64,000 nucleotides of DNA from Moniliella sp. 'wahieum' (GCA_003971905.1 RSEE01000137.1:62001-126000); one strand, 5' to 3'. Shown: positions 23,255 to 35,400, counted from the stretch's first letter. The notes: generated by a model not told the origin, from the letters alone. Numbers and translations: made by a program.

Positions 23255-24313
23255 CTAGAGCAGGCCACAGTCGCGCAAGTTGTTGGAGATGATGGTGTCG
23301 TTGACGGCCGACATGACAAACTTGATCTGTTGTGTCGGTGGCACAAGTGTAATGGTGTAGATTGTTGGCTGGGTTTTTGTTGAGACGAACAAACTTGGCA
23401 GTCAAGAATTCGAGGGCGGCGGGTGTAATCGGATCCGCCAGTGTAGTCACTAAAGTAGTTGGCCAGCGGCGACGCCACAATCTTGTCGCGGAAGAGATCG
23501 ACCTTGTTCATAAGAGGATGATGGACGAGTTGAGGAACCAACGCGAGTTGCAAATCGAGTCAAACAGCGTCAAGGCTTCGTGCATGCGATTGACACTGGC
23601 ATCCTCATACAGCGCTTGGTCGTACTCGGAGATGGCAACCAAAAAGAGCAGGGCGGTGACGCCTTCAAAGCAGTGGATCCACTTTTTGCGCTCGGAACGC
23701 TGGCCACCCACATCAAACAGCTTGTAGGTCAGTCGGCCAATCTCAAACTTGGTTTCGGTAATGCCGGTGGTCTTGACGCGGGAGCGGAGCACGTCTTGGT
23801 CCGTTGGCACATAGTTCGGCGCACCGATGCGGGCAATCGCGTCAAAGTAGTAGGGCGCCGAATCGTTGAGCTGGAACTCGCGCGAGCGGGCAAAGCAGCC
23901 CTGGACGCCGGCGTCGTGCCACAGCATGTCGATCGCCTGCGCCAAGGCGGGGGGCAGCGTGCTGGTCTCCATCTGGTCCGGGGCAGCGACGACGATCTGG
24001 GCGGCAGGCACGGTCTGGGGATCGGCGAGCGGCAGGTCCAGCACCTCCATGGCCTCGAGCAGCACCTTCATGCTCTGGACGGTGTTGGAGAAGATGATTT
24101 CCTTGTAGGACGCACGCTCTGGCTCCGAGTAGGGGCCGTGGTGGATGAGCTTCATCTGCTTGAGGACGGTACTCTTGCCGGACTCGCCGGCGCCGAGGAG
24201 CAAGAGCTTGACCTCGTTGCGCTGGGCCAGGCGGTCGGCCTTGAGTTGGGCATCGATCGCGTCGTTGCGGGCAGCGGCGGCGGATTCGTCGGGCGGGAAG
24301 GGGAGCAGCCCAT
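23255..24313 (-). CDS. Heterotrimeric G-protein alpha subunit (group I, Gi-like)
   Basis: GTPase relaying receptor signals at the plasma membrane. The start ATG (complement 24311-24313) reads MGCSPSR: Gly2 and Cys3 are the expected myristoylation and palmitoylation sites. G1 is GAGESGKST (about 24170-24198), switch I VKTTGITE, G3 DVGGQRSERKKWIHCFEG, G4 NKVDLF, G5 TCATD, and the C-terminus NNLRDCGLL has Cys at -4, as in pertussis-toxin-sensitive types. From ATG to stop (complement 23255-23257) is 1059 nt, 353 codons, matching the canonical length without any intron. Yet the frame breaks four times: near 24296 (a C run after MGCSPS), 23511 (before NKVD), 23443 (after YTGG) and 23328 (after TCATDTT). 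With all switch and nucleotide-binding motifs intact, a working gene with sequence errors is more likely than a pseudogene. Confidence 0.9.
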
Positions 24314-24910
24314 GGCGGGGGCGGGGGTGGGGGTGCTGCCGACGGGCGAGACGATGGGCGGAAGGCGCGCGGCGGGGGCGGCGGCGGCCGTTTCTCGGCC
24401 GAGGGCGGGGGTAAGCGGTGACGGTGACGGGTGGGGACTGGCATAGTGGGGGACGCAATCTCCCATTGTCCCAGCGCACATGGCGGCGGGCATCACCGGT
24501 GCGTGCGGCTGACGGATCGGCAGGGGAAAGATGCAAACGTTCAGCCTCAACTTGCAGTCGGCGGCGGTGGCTTGGCAGTGGCGCGCTCAGCGCTGAGGCT
24601 CAGCCTGAGCGCTCAGCCTCCCTCAGCACAACTGTGCCTGGTGCTTTCACGGCCGTGTGCCCATCCCACCGTGTCGTGGTGGCTGCTGGAGAGCCGCCGA
24701 TGGCCGCTGCTGGTTTGTGGCGGCCGCCGTAGTTGCCCCGGGCACATGTCCATGTGATCGGTCAGAGGACCCCACTGTACTCCTACCGCCTTATCAACAT
24801 CCCTGCCACTCGGCACTGAGATCAGTCACTAGTCACTAGTCACTAGTCACTTGGGCACCAGCATCCCGCGCACTCGCCTCTCGCCTCTCAGCCTCGCCGC
24901 CACCGGTTAG
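24314..24910. other. G-alpha upstream region with nested palindromes
   Basis: GC-rich promoter side of the G-alpha gene. At about 24583-24628 the sequence is built from GCGCTCAGC, GCTGAGGCTCAGC and CTCAGCCT, forming overlapping perfect inverted repeats. At 24823-24851 TCACTAGTCAC is tandemly repeated about three times. No coding sequence recognised. Confidence 0.5.
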
Positions 24911-25110
24911 GCTACAGCGTACGCTCGCTGTAGCTTGCCTTCACGCCTTGTCTGAAGGTACGCCTCTGCTTCCTTTCTTGACCTGTTGCTCCTCACAATG
25001 AGACGTTGCTTGAAGACTTGTGGCTCACCACTTTGCCTTCACGCCTTGTCTGAAGGCTGCTTTGCAGCTGATCCATAGGATCGCGAGTGCTCCGAAGTCG
25101 CACTCTAGCA
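24911..25110 (+). repeat. Structured dispersed repeat, copy 2, with a leading perfect hairpin
   Basis: 24935-25110 matches 7173-7348 with three substitutions in 176 nt and no gaps. The changes fall in a linker (C to A), in the three-base loop of the GCTGC/GCAGC stem (TTC to TTT) and in the loop of the GAGTGC/GCACTC stem, so all four stems remain perfect. Directly before it, 24911-24934 is a perfect 9-bp hairpin, GCTACAGCG/CGCTGTAGC with loop TACGCT. The part of copy 1 upstream of 7173 is absent here. A further short stem, CGACG/CGTCG, lies at about 25226-25240. Confidence 0.85.
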
Positions 25111-25439
25111 GTACGAAGAAAAGAAAAAAAACGCCTCGGCGAATCTTCCTCCTCCTGAAACTTGCAGTGCTTGGCGGGCGGAAGCAGGCGGAAATTCGGG
25201 TGGCGAGGGCAACATGCAAGTTGAAACGACGCGCCTCGTCGGGTGCCTTCCATTTCGTTGGAACCGAATCCTCTGTGCATAATTACACTCTGCCAGCCAG
25301 TGTGGGCAGAAGCGGCCTCGCATCGGAAAAGGCAGTCATTTGCTATTTTAACAAGGACCGCGCAACTGGCGCGCTCAGCTGCGGCCACGTCCGGGGATAT
25401 AAGGCGACAATCCCGAGGAGCTCGGAAGGGTCGACTGAG

Positions 25440-26060
25440 GGTATGTTCGTGCTTTTGGGGTGGTCGTTGAGCTCGAGGGGCTAGGGACTCGGACAGACTT
25501 ATCATCGACGTATAGTAGGGGTGGCTGCTGGTCCGGCAAAAGGCTACCTAAGCACTGCCCTGGGCAGTAGCAATGCGTCTGAAGCCGTTTGTACTCTGGC
25601 TCAGGAGAAAGAGGCAGCGTAGAACCACGTTCAACTTCGACTGGAATGGGAACCGGAATGCGGCTGAGACTGAAAGGTAGGATTTGAAAGCTCCTCCAAT
25701 CACTAGTTACAGGACACCAAGACCGAAGCACAGAGCGGCTGAGGAGCTTGACCTGAGAGATGGGAGGTTCAGAGGCGAAACAGCAGAGAGCGTAGGAGAC
25801 CATAACTATAAGAGGAAAAGGGGTTGCCTCTACTGTATGAATTGACGAAGGAGGTGGAGAGCCAACAGATCGTGGGGGAAACCATTGCATACAAGCAGGA
25901 ATTATATAGGGGAAACAAAATACAGGAGTGGAAGAACGGTGGGACAAATGAGGCGCTGGGGAGCGGAAGAATGATCGTTCCCACGCTACGGTAACAAGAA
26001 AACAGACGGATCAGCTGCGCTGCATCCCCTCCCGGGACGAAACGTAGGTAAGAACGGAAA
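25440..26060 (+). repeat. Dispersed repeat family C, copy 1
   Basis: Diverged relative of 28970-29690 and 34640-35400. Shared landmarks include TAGCAATGCGTCTGAAGCC followed by a GGxGxxAGxxGGCAGCG-like segment, and later GGGAAACAAAATACAGGAG followed by GGAAGAACGG. Copies differ by many substitutions and gaps. No intact frame is shared by the three copies. Confidence 0.5.
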
Positions 26061-27814
26061 CGATAGACAATGAGTCAAAGGTGCAACTGTTGTGCCAAGC
26101 GTAGCGTCGATGGCCGCGCCGGCGAGAGGACATGGTACCACTTAACTCCACGATTGAGACTAGGTTGGGGCTTAGAGGAGAATGAGCTCAGACCGCTGAT
26201 AAAGCAGCGGGCCCTCGATCGGATCGGATCCGCAGAGGCCCACAACGTCACTCTGCCTTGCCAAGGCGTATGCTCAGGCCTTTTGTTGGACGGCTTCCGT
26301 GGTCACTCGACTCTATCGCCGAGATGGCATTGCCAACGGATCGGCTAACCCACATAAAACCAGGGAACTCACTGTCGGCATGGCTAGGCCAAAAAGCTCT
26401 CTTGCGCGTCTGTGGAAACAGAACATGTCAGGGTGAGAAAGCGAAAAGAGCACGTAGACGAAAAGAGCGCGTAGACTTGCTGGTCATGCTCGTCGCCTGT
26501 GACAACAACTTCCGTCTGAATGACTATGCCTCGTTTTTGTCCTGTTTCCTGTCTGCTTATCTTCAACCGTTGACCTCTAAGTTGAATTCTTTACTGATTC
26601 TTCATCAATCGATCATTGACTACCCAGGGCGACTCCCATCTCCCGAATAGAGTTTTCCAGCACCTGTTCATAGGCACTTTCTTCCACCCTTCCGACATAG
26701 TTGCCTTTTCTTCACACCCTTCAATCTCTTTTGCGATCTTCCAGCTGACATTCGGATGGACATTAGCTGTAGATCTCCCCCTTTTCAGCGACAATGCGGA
26801 GAAGCTACGCTTTACTTTGGGCCTTTCTTGCTTTGACTATTCCCTTTTCTGGCTGAGTATGGGAAGCGTTCATTCCTCTTTTTGTTTGTATAGCAACAGT
26901 CTCTTTGCCAATATTGGCCCACGTCTCCCGGCGTGTCAGTTGGACAGCAGAGCTGAATGCGATGAGAGGTGGTCAAAGGCAGGAGGAGGTGGGACTAGGC
27001 CTAGCAGGGAAAAGAAGAAGAGAGAGGGATCATGGAGTCGGGCGCCAGACTAGCCTGGAGACAGATTGAACATGATCGAATCCAGACTCAGCGCTCAGCG
27101 CGGTCAACTCCCATGCGGGAAGCAAGTCAGCATGTGGATTAGAGCCCATCGGCCCTTGGTCCCCCCTGGTTCACAACCAATCTATCTTCTTGACCCATTA
27201 GGGCACACCCCCGCGTTCTGTGCCTAGTTTATCCACGACAACACTGACTAGCTTCCAGTGGTCACCTCTTCATGGTCATACAGCAGACATCTATATTTCC
27301 GTCGATCTTCACCATCTAGTCTCCCCCGTACGGATCCCCCTGTGACCCGCCGAGATGGTGAAGACAAAACATGTCCTACCATCTAGACTGTGTGCCCCTT
27401 CCCCGACAGCACTTCTGGATCACGAGCCACGGACACGCTACGTAGCCTTACCCATTCTCCGGCACATAGCCGTTGCCACGCGAGCTGTGCCTCCCCGATT
27501 AACAGAGTCCTCACCTTGTCTCTAGCCCCACTCGGATCTGTCGATGGTGCTCACAGTTACAATCAACCAATGAGTGGCACATCCTTCTCCAACTAAGTAA
27601 ACCATCCTAAACTATAGGGTAGGGTCCAGTCCAGGGTCCCTGTCCCTTTTTTTTAGTTGGTGGAGGTGATATAAACGCGTACTGAGAAAGGGGACGCTTT
27701 CGCCATTGGCAAAAGCATAAAATGTGTGAAGTAGATTATCGCCAACGGGAATAGCTCACGGCGAACATGATATTGCTTTTTGGCATTCCATCCCTTCTTT
27801 AGGTTGTCAAACTT

Positions 27815-27985
27815 CATGTTGTTGAACTTATTGTGCAGTTAACGGGGGATGGAGCTGTAAAGTCATAATGTTCACAGCATAGCTCCTAAGAGCTAAATAA
27901 GAACATTGCTATCATTTGCAGTGCCACTCTGGTCGCATGTCACCAGTTAGAGTGTGCAGCACGCGATTCATCCGCACAGCAGAAC
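27815..27985 (+). repeat. Direct repeat family A, copy 1
   Basis: Aligns with about 33470-33650: TATTGTGCAG, GGGATGGAG, AAAGTCATAA, ACAGCATAGCTCC, AAGAGCT, then TAAGAACATTGCT and CAGTGCCACT followed by GCATGTCACCA. Copy 2 has an extra segment of about 30 nt after AAGAGCT. Confidence 0.55.
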
Positions 27986-28291
27986 AGAACTCACCCAAAC
28001 CGTGACATCCGCCAGTGTTGTCGAATTTCACAAGAAGTTTGTCGATCATAATCTGTGGGGGACTATGCGCACACTCTCATGGCGGATGAGGTCAGTAAGC
28101 TTGCCCGATGCGCTTCCGCCCCCGTTGTTGTCTCTCCTTTAGTTGCCTGAATGTATGACCATCAAATTTTGGTGGAACTGTGGACTGGCCTCGACCATGC
28201 CCATCATTATGGGAGAATGGGCGTCCACCCTCATCCAGACCGATCACGGGACTGCACTACACAGTAACAAACGAATGAACCTCCCCAATTG

Positions 28292-28633
28292 ATGAGAAAA
28301 AGCAGTCACATACCATATTCCTCAATGGAGACAGTGCAGCCGGCGGTGTCTGTGCATCGGGGAAGAGTTGAATGCGAAGAGAAACGGGAGAGTCCGTGCA
28401 GCGTTAACATTGAAACTCTTCATGCTAGCATTACTGATCTATGGTTGCAGCCACATCTAAAAACCCAGCTTCACAACTTGGAATATGTGGCGGAGACGAT
28501 CTGGTTGGCAATTCTCAAAGTCTTCCATATTCGTGATTATCTAGATGTACGATCGCTCCCAACGGCTTATGTCGACTGTATCCATGCTTTCCTCGAAATC
28601 CTGGTTGTCTTCCATGCAGCTGTAGTCCGCTGA
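28292..28633 (+). CDS. Hypothetical short open frame in the repeat island
   Basis: An ATG-initiated frame of 113 codons. The C-terminal half is hydrophobic and helical-looking (WLAILKVFHIRDYLDV). I recognise no family, and there is no flanking gene, promoter or intron evidence. It may be a chance frame or a fragment of an old element. Listed because it is among the few frames here whose composition looks protein-like. Confidence 0.15.
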   Translation: MRKSSHIPYSSMETVQPAVSVHRGRVECEEKRESPCSVNIETLHASITDLWLQPHLKTQLHNLEYVAETIWLAILKVFHIRDYLDVRSLPTAYVDCIHAFLEILVVFHAAVVR

Positions 28634-28969
28634 AATCGCTTATTTGTCCGACGTACTGGATATCCCTCGCGCCCTAATGCTGTTGATGATCGGAAACCCT
28701 GTGAACCAGTTGGCTTCCCTAATTGCTGTGGCTATGAATTCTGGAAATTGTTGATATCCCTCGTTATTATCATTGATTTCGGGGGTCCTCCGTGGTGAAT
28801 GAGTAGGTGAACATCATTCATGATGAAGGGCAATAGGACGCTTGATTCCTCTACTCCTGGCCAACCTGTGTTTATTGTTATAGCTGTTTTCCGTTGATGT
28901 GGTGGCGATAGTGTCGGAGGAGATCTGCCCAGCGGTCTGCTATCGGTGAGGAGGGAGATGGTGGACTAA

Positions 28970-29690
28970 GGAATGAATTACTGTGTCGCGGGGGGCGCCG
29001 CCAGGGGGCCCGCCCTGGGGTTTTTGGGGTACAATCCCTTAGGCGACGGTAGGTCGACTCACGGTAGTTTCGGGCTTGGGCTGGTTGGTGAATCCGAGCG
29101 GAGCTAGGGACGAGGAGAGGCCTTTGGTGGGGCGGCTGCACGTGTGGCAAGGCTGCGTCTGCACCGGCTTGGGCCGTAGTAACGTGTCTGAAGCCTCCGG
29201 GACTTAGGGACGGGAGGAGACAGCGGGGGACAAACACTGCCTCAACTGAGACTGGGAATTGACGCGACCAAAGGAGGGTTCGCGCGACTGGACTGACGAA
29301 TGGCTGGAGGATGAGGTCGGAGGAGATGTCGGACGCGAACAAGAGTAGGCTGCCTGTACTGGATCGATTGGCTGGAAAACGGGCAGGGATCGACAGGATA
29401 GGTGGGAAGGGACGAGAGTGGAGACGAGAGGATGACGAGAATGGAAGGTGGGGGAAAGGATCCCCATCAACCAGGGGTACAGGCAGGATCAAAAGGGAAA
29501 CGGATACAAGAGGGGTGTAGAAAGGAAGACACGTCAAAAGCGGGGTGGTCGCCGCAGGCGCGACCGAGAAAGGAAAAGGAAACGGGGACGGGGCGACAGA
29601 CGCTGCCACGGCACTGGAAGCTCGGTGGCCTTATTTAGGCCGGCCGACTTGGACTTGGGCGGGGGGCGACTATTGTCGCACGGAGCATGA
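28970..29690 (+). repeat. Dispersed repeat family C, copy 2
   Basis: Closest to copy 3 at 34640-35400. Both have a xACAATCCCxxxGG stretch, then TCGACTCACGxTAGTT, GGGCTxxTTG, GTCCGAGxGGxG-like sequence, TAGTAAC followed by GTGTCTGAA, AGGGACGGG, and GACAAACACTGCC. The 3' module (ACTTGGGCxxxxGGCGACTA at about 29650) also recurs at about 35346. The minus strand is open for 243 codons (29609-28878), rich in Pro and Ser and without family motifs. Confidence 0.6.
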
Positions 29691-32689
29691 CCCTTCGGGC
29701 CACGGTACTTAATTTAGCCAACCATCATCACACTTGGTTGGCCCGCGTGCACGCACTACTGGACATGTGCGGAGCAGACGGGCCTTAGCTTGGGTTGGAC
29801 CATCTCGTCTCCGCTGCAGCCCGTGACATACTGGGGGCAGAAGTCTCGGGAAGATCTACTCCGGAATAAACCGGAGGCGGAATGGGCTGGGCCGCAGGTG
29901 GCGTCTCACTCAACAGATAGTGGCATACAGGTTATCTGACCCTCTTAATGGACAATGGGCATCGTGGCAATATCAAGCACTAGAAGACCACCGGGCCTAC
30001 GGCCCGGTCAGCTGGGGCTTCGCCCCAGCTTGGTGCTTGGTGCACCGTCGCCACCGTAGCCACCGTTCCCCCGTCGCCACCTTAGCCACCGTTCCACTGT
30101 TCCACGCTGGAGGAATTTTATCACCCATGTGCATGGCTGAGCACGCGGGGGTGGGGTGCGCATTCCGCCCGCGCAAACAAATAGGTAAGCATGACGTAAA
30201 GAAAAAAGGGGGTCTGCGATATAAAAAGGGAGATTACAAGGATTGAATGTTCTTTAGAGTGATCAAGGCCGAACGAGTAATATGTAAATAAAAATCGCCA
30301 AATGGAATAAATACTGCGTTGTCGCTGCTATGAACTGACCCAGAGTGGCTGCGCCACACAGTCTTCAATTTTTGAGCTACCGAATCCGAGGTGATCAAGC
30401 CATACTATTCATTGCCTACCTGGAGCAAACACCTAAGGAACGGCGGTGCTTAAGTGCAATCCTAAGCTGGTCCTGACGGGGACATTGCATTGCAAACGGA
30501 CGGCTGTTAGATTCTAGCTCGTTTTATAACCAAACAGACGCACAGTGTTTGTAAGAAAAATCACCTTTTAGACACAAACGATTTTTTCATTGGCCGTATA
30601 CACACATGTGCTCATGACCATTACCATACACCTCAACCAATTCCTGAGAAAACTGTAGGAATTGGCTGACGTGTAAAGCTTCAGGGCCTGACTAAGCGAG
30701 GATACTGTAGCTGGGCGTGAACTCCGGGGGAGTTAATTCTTTCTTGGCATCCACTTAAGTATGCACATTCGACTGGTGCGCGAAATGCGCTTCGAAAACA
30801 CTGGATACGGACAATGTGCCGCTCAATATCTCCCATTGGATGCAAATACCTTATGTAAGACGGGGGAGCCCAAGGGGTTGGGTGAAGAACCTCTGGAAAT
30901 GTAGAGCAATGTAATCGCGATGGTGCTGGTTCAGGTCGAAGCTTTATGAGAGGAGACTGGGGTTTAAACAAGCCTGCCTATGCACGTGGAGGCTTCGGAG
31001 GTCAAATCGGGGGCGAAGGGTGATGAGGCGCCTTGGCCTATGTACGGCACCGCAGTTCCCAACAACTTCGTTGGGGAGAGTACCTTGTTCTTTTTTGCGT
31101 AGCACAGTCATGATTTACTGTGAATTCAGTTGTAGCCAAATGATGATGATGATGATACCGCCAATAAGATGACTGGTTGAAACCTGTATCAGTGCACAAC
31201 TATTTTGGAAGTTTGTAAGTACTCAAGGCCAGGCTGTACAGCTATCTCTAATCCATAACAGCCTGTTGCCCCAAGATTCGATGCACGGTGAAACCCCTAA
31301 CGGACATACCACTCACCATTTGCATCTGCCATTATATAGGGAAAGAGCGCCCAAACCTGTCATTGAAAAACGGGAGCAATTTTTCTTGAGCAGGAAACAG
31401 TGATCAATCACGGGAGCAGATCATTCGAACAATTATTCCTACCTCCTGAAATCGTTTGGCGCGGTGACGGAAGCGACACCGCCCTTATATCTCCAAAGGA
31501 TTGCCCCTCATTATGTAGCTGCGGATGAAGCGTTAATCGTTTTCCCGCAATACCCAATAATATTTTATGTTGGCTCAAGTTTGCTGTTTGCCACTGCGTC
31601 GAGTAATTCATTAGGGTATCGGCACACATATGAAATACACGATTCCGTCGGGTATCGCTGGCGGAGTGCTTAATATCCCGCTGTTGTTTTGGTGTATCAA
31701 ATCTGTAGCATAACTCGATGTTCATTCCTGCTGTCCTCGGTCGGTCCCTTCTTTGCTCATGTCGTAATTGTTTAGGGCGCTCTTATCGAGCACAGTGTTA
31801 TAATGGTTACGTCTATTGAGTTTTTTGGAAGGGGGGCGCTTTATTGTGTTGAATGCCGCCCGTAAATTTGGCTGACTTCACCCAGACCGAAGGTACTCAC
31901 TCGATCATACCCCTCTATTAACCGTTTTCTTTTTAATTGCCATCTGTTACCCAAACCCATCAGGACACAGTGCACTGCGCAAATGCATATTCCAACAACT
32001 TGCGCGTCCAATTAGCAGTGAAGTGACCACGGTAACCCCAAGCCACGGCACGAGATGACCCAGCATATAGGACCGAATCCGGGTACACTCGCTTATTCAC
32101 TGTCCTCGTAATGCGCGGAGGTGTTGAAAGCCATACCTGTACATACCCACGCTTTTCTCATTGAATTAGGACAGTTATACTCGGTCTTAATAAGTCCCTC
32201 CATCTGATTGTGAAGTTTCCCCGCAAAGAACCCCACACTAACTGTCATAATTTATGGGTATCGGTTTGGTACCACAAACAAAGGATGCTTTCACAGCACA
32301 CGGCAGCAACCCCCGTCCCCTCCTGTGCCACTGACTTTGAAGATGAACATCGTATCTGTATAAAATGATGTCAGTGCAAATATGAGCAGTTTGGGACGAT
32401 GCCGTGCCAATTGTAAATGCCATAACAAATAGCTGTAGCTCAGGTTCCCAGCCAACATCATTTGAATTACATCTTTCAACTCCACTTTAGCTGACATTGA
32501 TTCGTCATTCGATGATGTAAAAAGACCAACTCCGGAAGTTCTTATAATGGTTCTGAACTTCTCCAATTTCTGAGAGCAACTGTGGGGTATGGAATCGCAT
32601 CGACCCCGTTGCCTCTCCATTTCCTCCAGCTCATCTGACATTAACACATGTGGAAATTCACTAGAAACATTGCGCTGACCGCAAGGACC

Positions 32690-32830
32690 TTGAGTCACGT
32701 GAGTCAGTTTTCATTCTAGGCTCGCAATTCTTGTTCTGGACAACTGTCAGTCGCAGAAGCTCGTTAGTCCAATACGACATTCAGGGCTCACATCCTGTGG
32801 TAGTAGTGAGGCCGACATAAGCGTGTGGCG
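32690..32830 (+). repeat. Direct repeat family B, copy 1
   Basis: Aligns with 34098-34235: GAGTCACGTGAGTCAG, TTTTCATTC, GTTCTGGAC, CAGTCGCAGAAGCT, GTCCAATACG, TTCAG.GCTCA, CTGTGGTAGT and GAGGCCGACAT are shared with substitutions and small gaps. The copies are about 1.4 kb apart in direct orientation. Confidence 0.65.
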
Positions 32831-33469
32831 TTGGGCGAGAATGCCATCCTCGTCACACCGTCTGCCGCTATTGAGGAGAGGCAATCATATTCCGATCTGC
32901 ACCTATTCCCCGCACAAACCTATTCCGCAAGAAGTGTAAACGAACCTAAACGAACTGTGTTCCAGCAACATCGTGAAGAGATGGCAGTGTCAAGGAAAAG
33001 AATAAAACTGCAGTTCATGCCAACACATTTCCCACCCGCTTTCTGCAAGATGAACTCGTAATGGACACCCTTTTGGCCGCAGGCAGGGTGGGATGAGGGG
33101 TGAATGAAGTAACAGAAGTGCACAGAACATGAGTAGCCGTGTCGATAAAAAATCCGAGGCTAGCATCCATGACTCCAATGTTGTCAACCCACGCTATTGC
33201 GAGAGCTGTCATGGGCGTACAGGACGCCTTGCCGAATCATGTCAAGACGAGGTGATCCCAGGACAGACATATGTGGGGGGTCGTCTGCACGTAAATTTTA
33301 CTCCATTCTCACATAGTACACTGAAAGGGTAGATCAAAGCATGATGCCCTCTTTGTATTGGCGTCCGTTGCGATATTGCAAGATGTACGAATGGTCGCAG
33401 CTGCTTTGCAAACACTTTTAGACAACGTACTCAATGCTAGCGCGACGTCCTCTCTTTGTGAAGGGAGCA

Positions 33470-33650
33470 GGGCGTGCAACTATTGCGCAGCTAACAAATG
33501 GGATGGAGGTGGAAAAGTCATAACATTCACTGTGCACAGCTCCCACAAGAGCTATGCTCCCATTCACAGGCCCGAAGGGAAAAGATAAGAACACTGCTGC
33601 TGCAGTGCCACTGGCAGCATGTCACCAATGTAAGACGCAATTAAGCCGCA
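33470..33650 (+). repeat. Direct repeat family A, copy 2
   Basis: Partner of 27815-27985, about 5.6 kb away in the same orientation, with GGATGGAG, AAAAGTCATAA, CACAGCTCCCA, TAAGAACACTGCT, CAGTGCCACT and GCATGTCACCA. It is longer by an insert after AAGAGCT. Confidence 0.55.
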
Positions 33651-34097
33651 CAACAGCAACCACTCTCGATCTTGCTGCATCACCTCTTGTTCATCACGTT
33701 CTGCGCCTGGGGCACTTGGCATACCATTGAATGGAAGAACAACTAAGTGCGAATGATCCAATGTGGCGGGGGGATATAGCCGGGCTGTAGCGTGTTGAGC
33801 CACCGCGTGGCTCGTGCTTTGGCCAAAGTCCCTTCATTCCTCCTCAGGCCTCGGAGTTCCGTTGTTTTCTCTCTCCTGTTTTTCCTTGTTCCGCAGCTTA
33901 GTAGCCCCTGGTGGCGATTCGCTACTTGATGTTCCTCTGTAGTAGGCGTCGGTGTTTGGCTTAGACCACCACCACCACCAGTGCGATTGCATCACCCTCG
34001 AGGACCCTCCGGACTCCAGGTCTCACCGTAGCGCACAGGTGTGTCTCACACTCGCTTGCATGAAGCGTGTTGACATCTGTCCTAGTAGGACCGCGCG

Positions 34098-34235
34098 GAC
34101 CCCGAGTCACGTAAGTCAGTTTTCATTCCTTCCGAGCTCGCACCAGTCTTCTGGACGAGTCAGTTGCAGAAGCTTCTTCGTCCAATACGCCGTTCAGTGC
34201 TCATTCTGTGGTAGTCGCGAGGCCGACATCGCGTT
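34098..34235 (+). repeat. Direct repeat family B, copy 2
   Basis: Partner of 32690-32830. It lies directly before family C copy 3, so A, B and C may be modules of one larger decayed element. Confidence 0.65.
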
Positions 34236-34639
34236 CGGTACGTTCCGGGTTTTCTGTACGTGGGGGTGAAATCTCGAACCTGCGTGGACGTTTATCGGCG
34301 TGGATCAAAACTTCCATTGTACGCGACGGACGAACGCCTGGCGCGAAAAAATGGTTAAAGTGCAGCGCGGACCTGAAGGCCATGTCCACGCATGCAAGAA
34401 GACAGCTATACGTTCACACTTGTTGGCCTGCGGTAACTGCATACAGGTTCACTTTGCCACTGCCCTAGTTGGTGCATTCCACAGAGTGTGTGTTGGTGTA
34501 CATGTGGGCGGATGCGATGCGCATTTGGCCCAAGCACCGCAGGCACGGGCACAAAAATCAGTCTCATATCAGCTCGGACCACCGTTGGCCACTGCTTTAT
34601 GTCATGGGCGGGCACCGACTGGGGGCTCGCTCTGGGGAG

Positions 34640-35400
34640 CGTATAAAGGGATGCAATCCCCTGGAGATCCTATAAGATCGACTCACGATAGTTACGCACT
34701 TGGGCTCATTGCTGGGTCCGAGTGGGGTTAGGGACAAGCATTGGCCTCTCGGCGTATATAGCAGAGGCGGTTGCTAGTGTGTCAAGGTTGTGTGGCACCG
34801 CCTTGGACGGTAGTAACTCGTGTCTGAATCCTTCAGGCTCAGGGACGGGCATTGGCAGCGGAAGACAAACACTGCCAGACAGGAGCTGTGATGGACTGGA
34901 ACTGAAGGCGGCAGGGGCGTGGCCGGAAGCGGGGCTCACACGCGGCTGAACGGAGCTGGACTTCGGAGTGGCACGAGGAGGGCACACGCGAACTGCCACT
35001 GGATTGTCTGTGACCGGGAGCTGGAGATGAGAACAGGTCGAGAAGCTGAGGAGCAAGAAGGAGGTGTCTGGCACACTGGTGTACTGGGCTGATCATTTGA
35101 CGAGGACATGAGAGGAAGACGCTGATGGACCATGGAGGGAAGCCACGCACCATTGCTTACGGACAGGGACTAATGGGGAAACAACGAATACAGTAGAGGA
35201 AGAACGGGGAACAGGAAGAACAGGGCGAACGGTTGTTGCGCAGGCGAGGCAACCTAGAAAAAGGTAAGATAAACGGGCACAGGGCGAATCTCGTCGCAAA
35301 GGAGAATACTGACAAGGGTGTCGCCGCGCGGTGGATACCGAGACTCACTTGGGCAATAGGCGACTACTATCGCGCGGATGCGTAGAACTGGTGCTTCCGC
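34640..35400 (+). repeat. Dispersed repeat family C, copy 3
   Basis: Begins near a TATAAAGGGATGCAATCCCC stretch and follows copy 2 through TCGACTCACGATAGTTA, GTAGTAACTCGTGTCTGAA and GACAAACACTGCCA to GGGAAACAACGAATACAG and GGAAGAACGG. The 3' module ACTTGGGCAATAGGCGACTA is near 35346. No coding function recognised on either strand. Confidence 0.6.

Noticed and set aside
23255-24313. Euplotes-type programmed +1 frameshifting
   Set aside because: Break sites across genes have no common slippery codon or stop; both signs of shift occur, some in compensating pairs.
32291-32698. 135-codon minus-strand frame in the repeat island
   Set aside because: Starts with GTG rather than ATG, has no family motif or neighbours, and overlaps the edge of repeat B; treated as chance.
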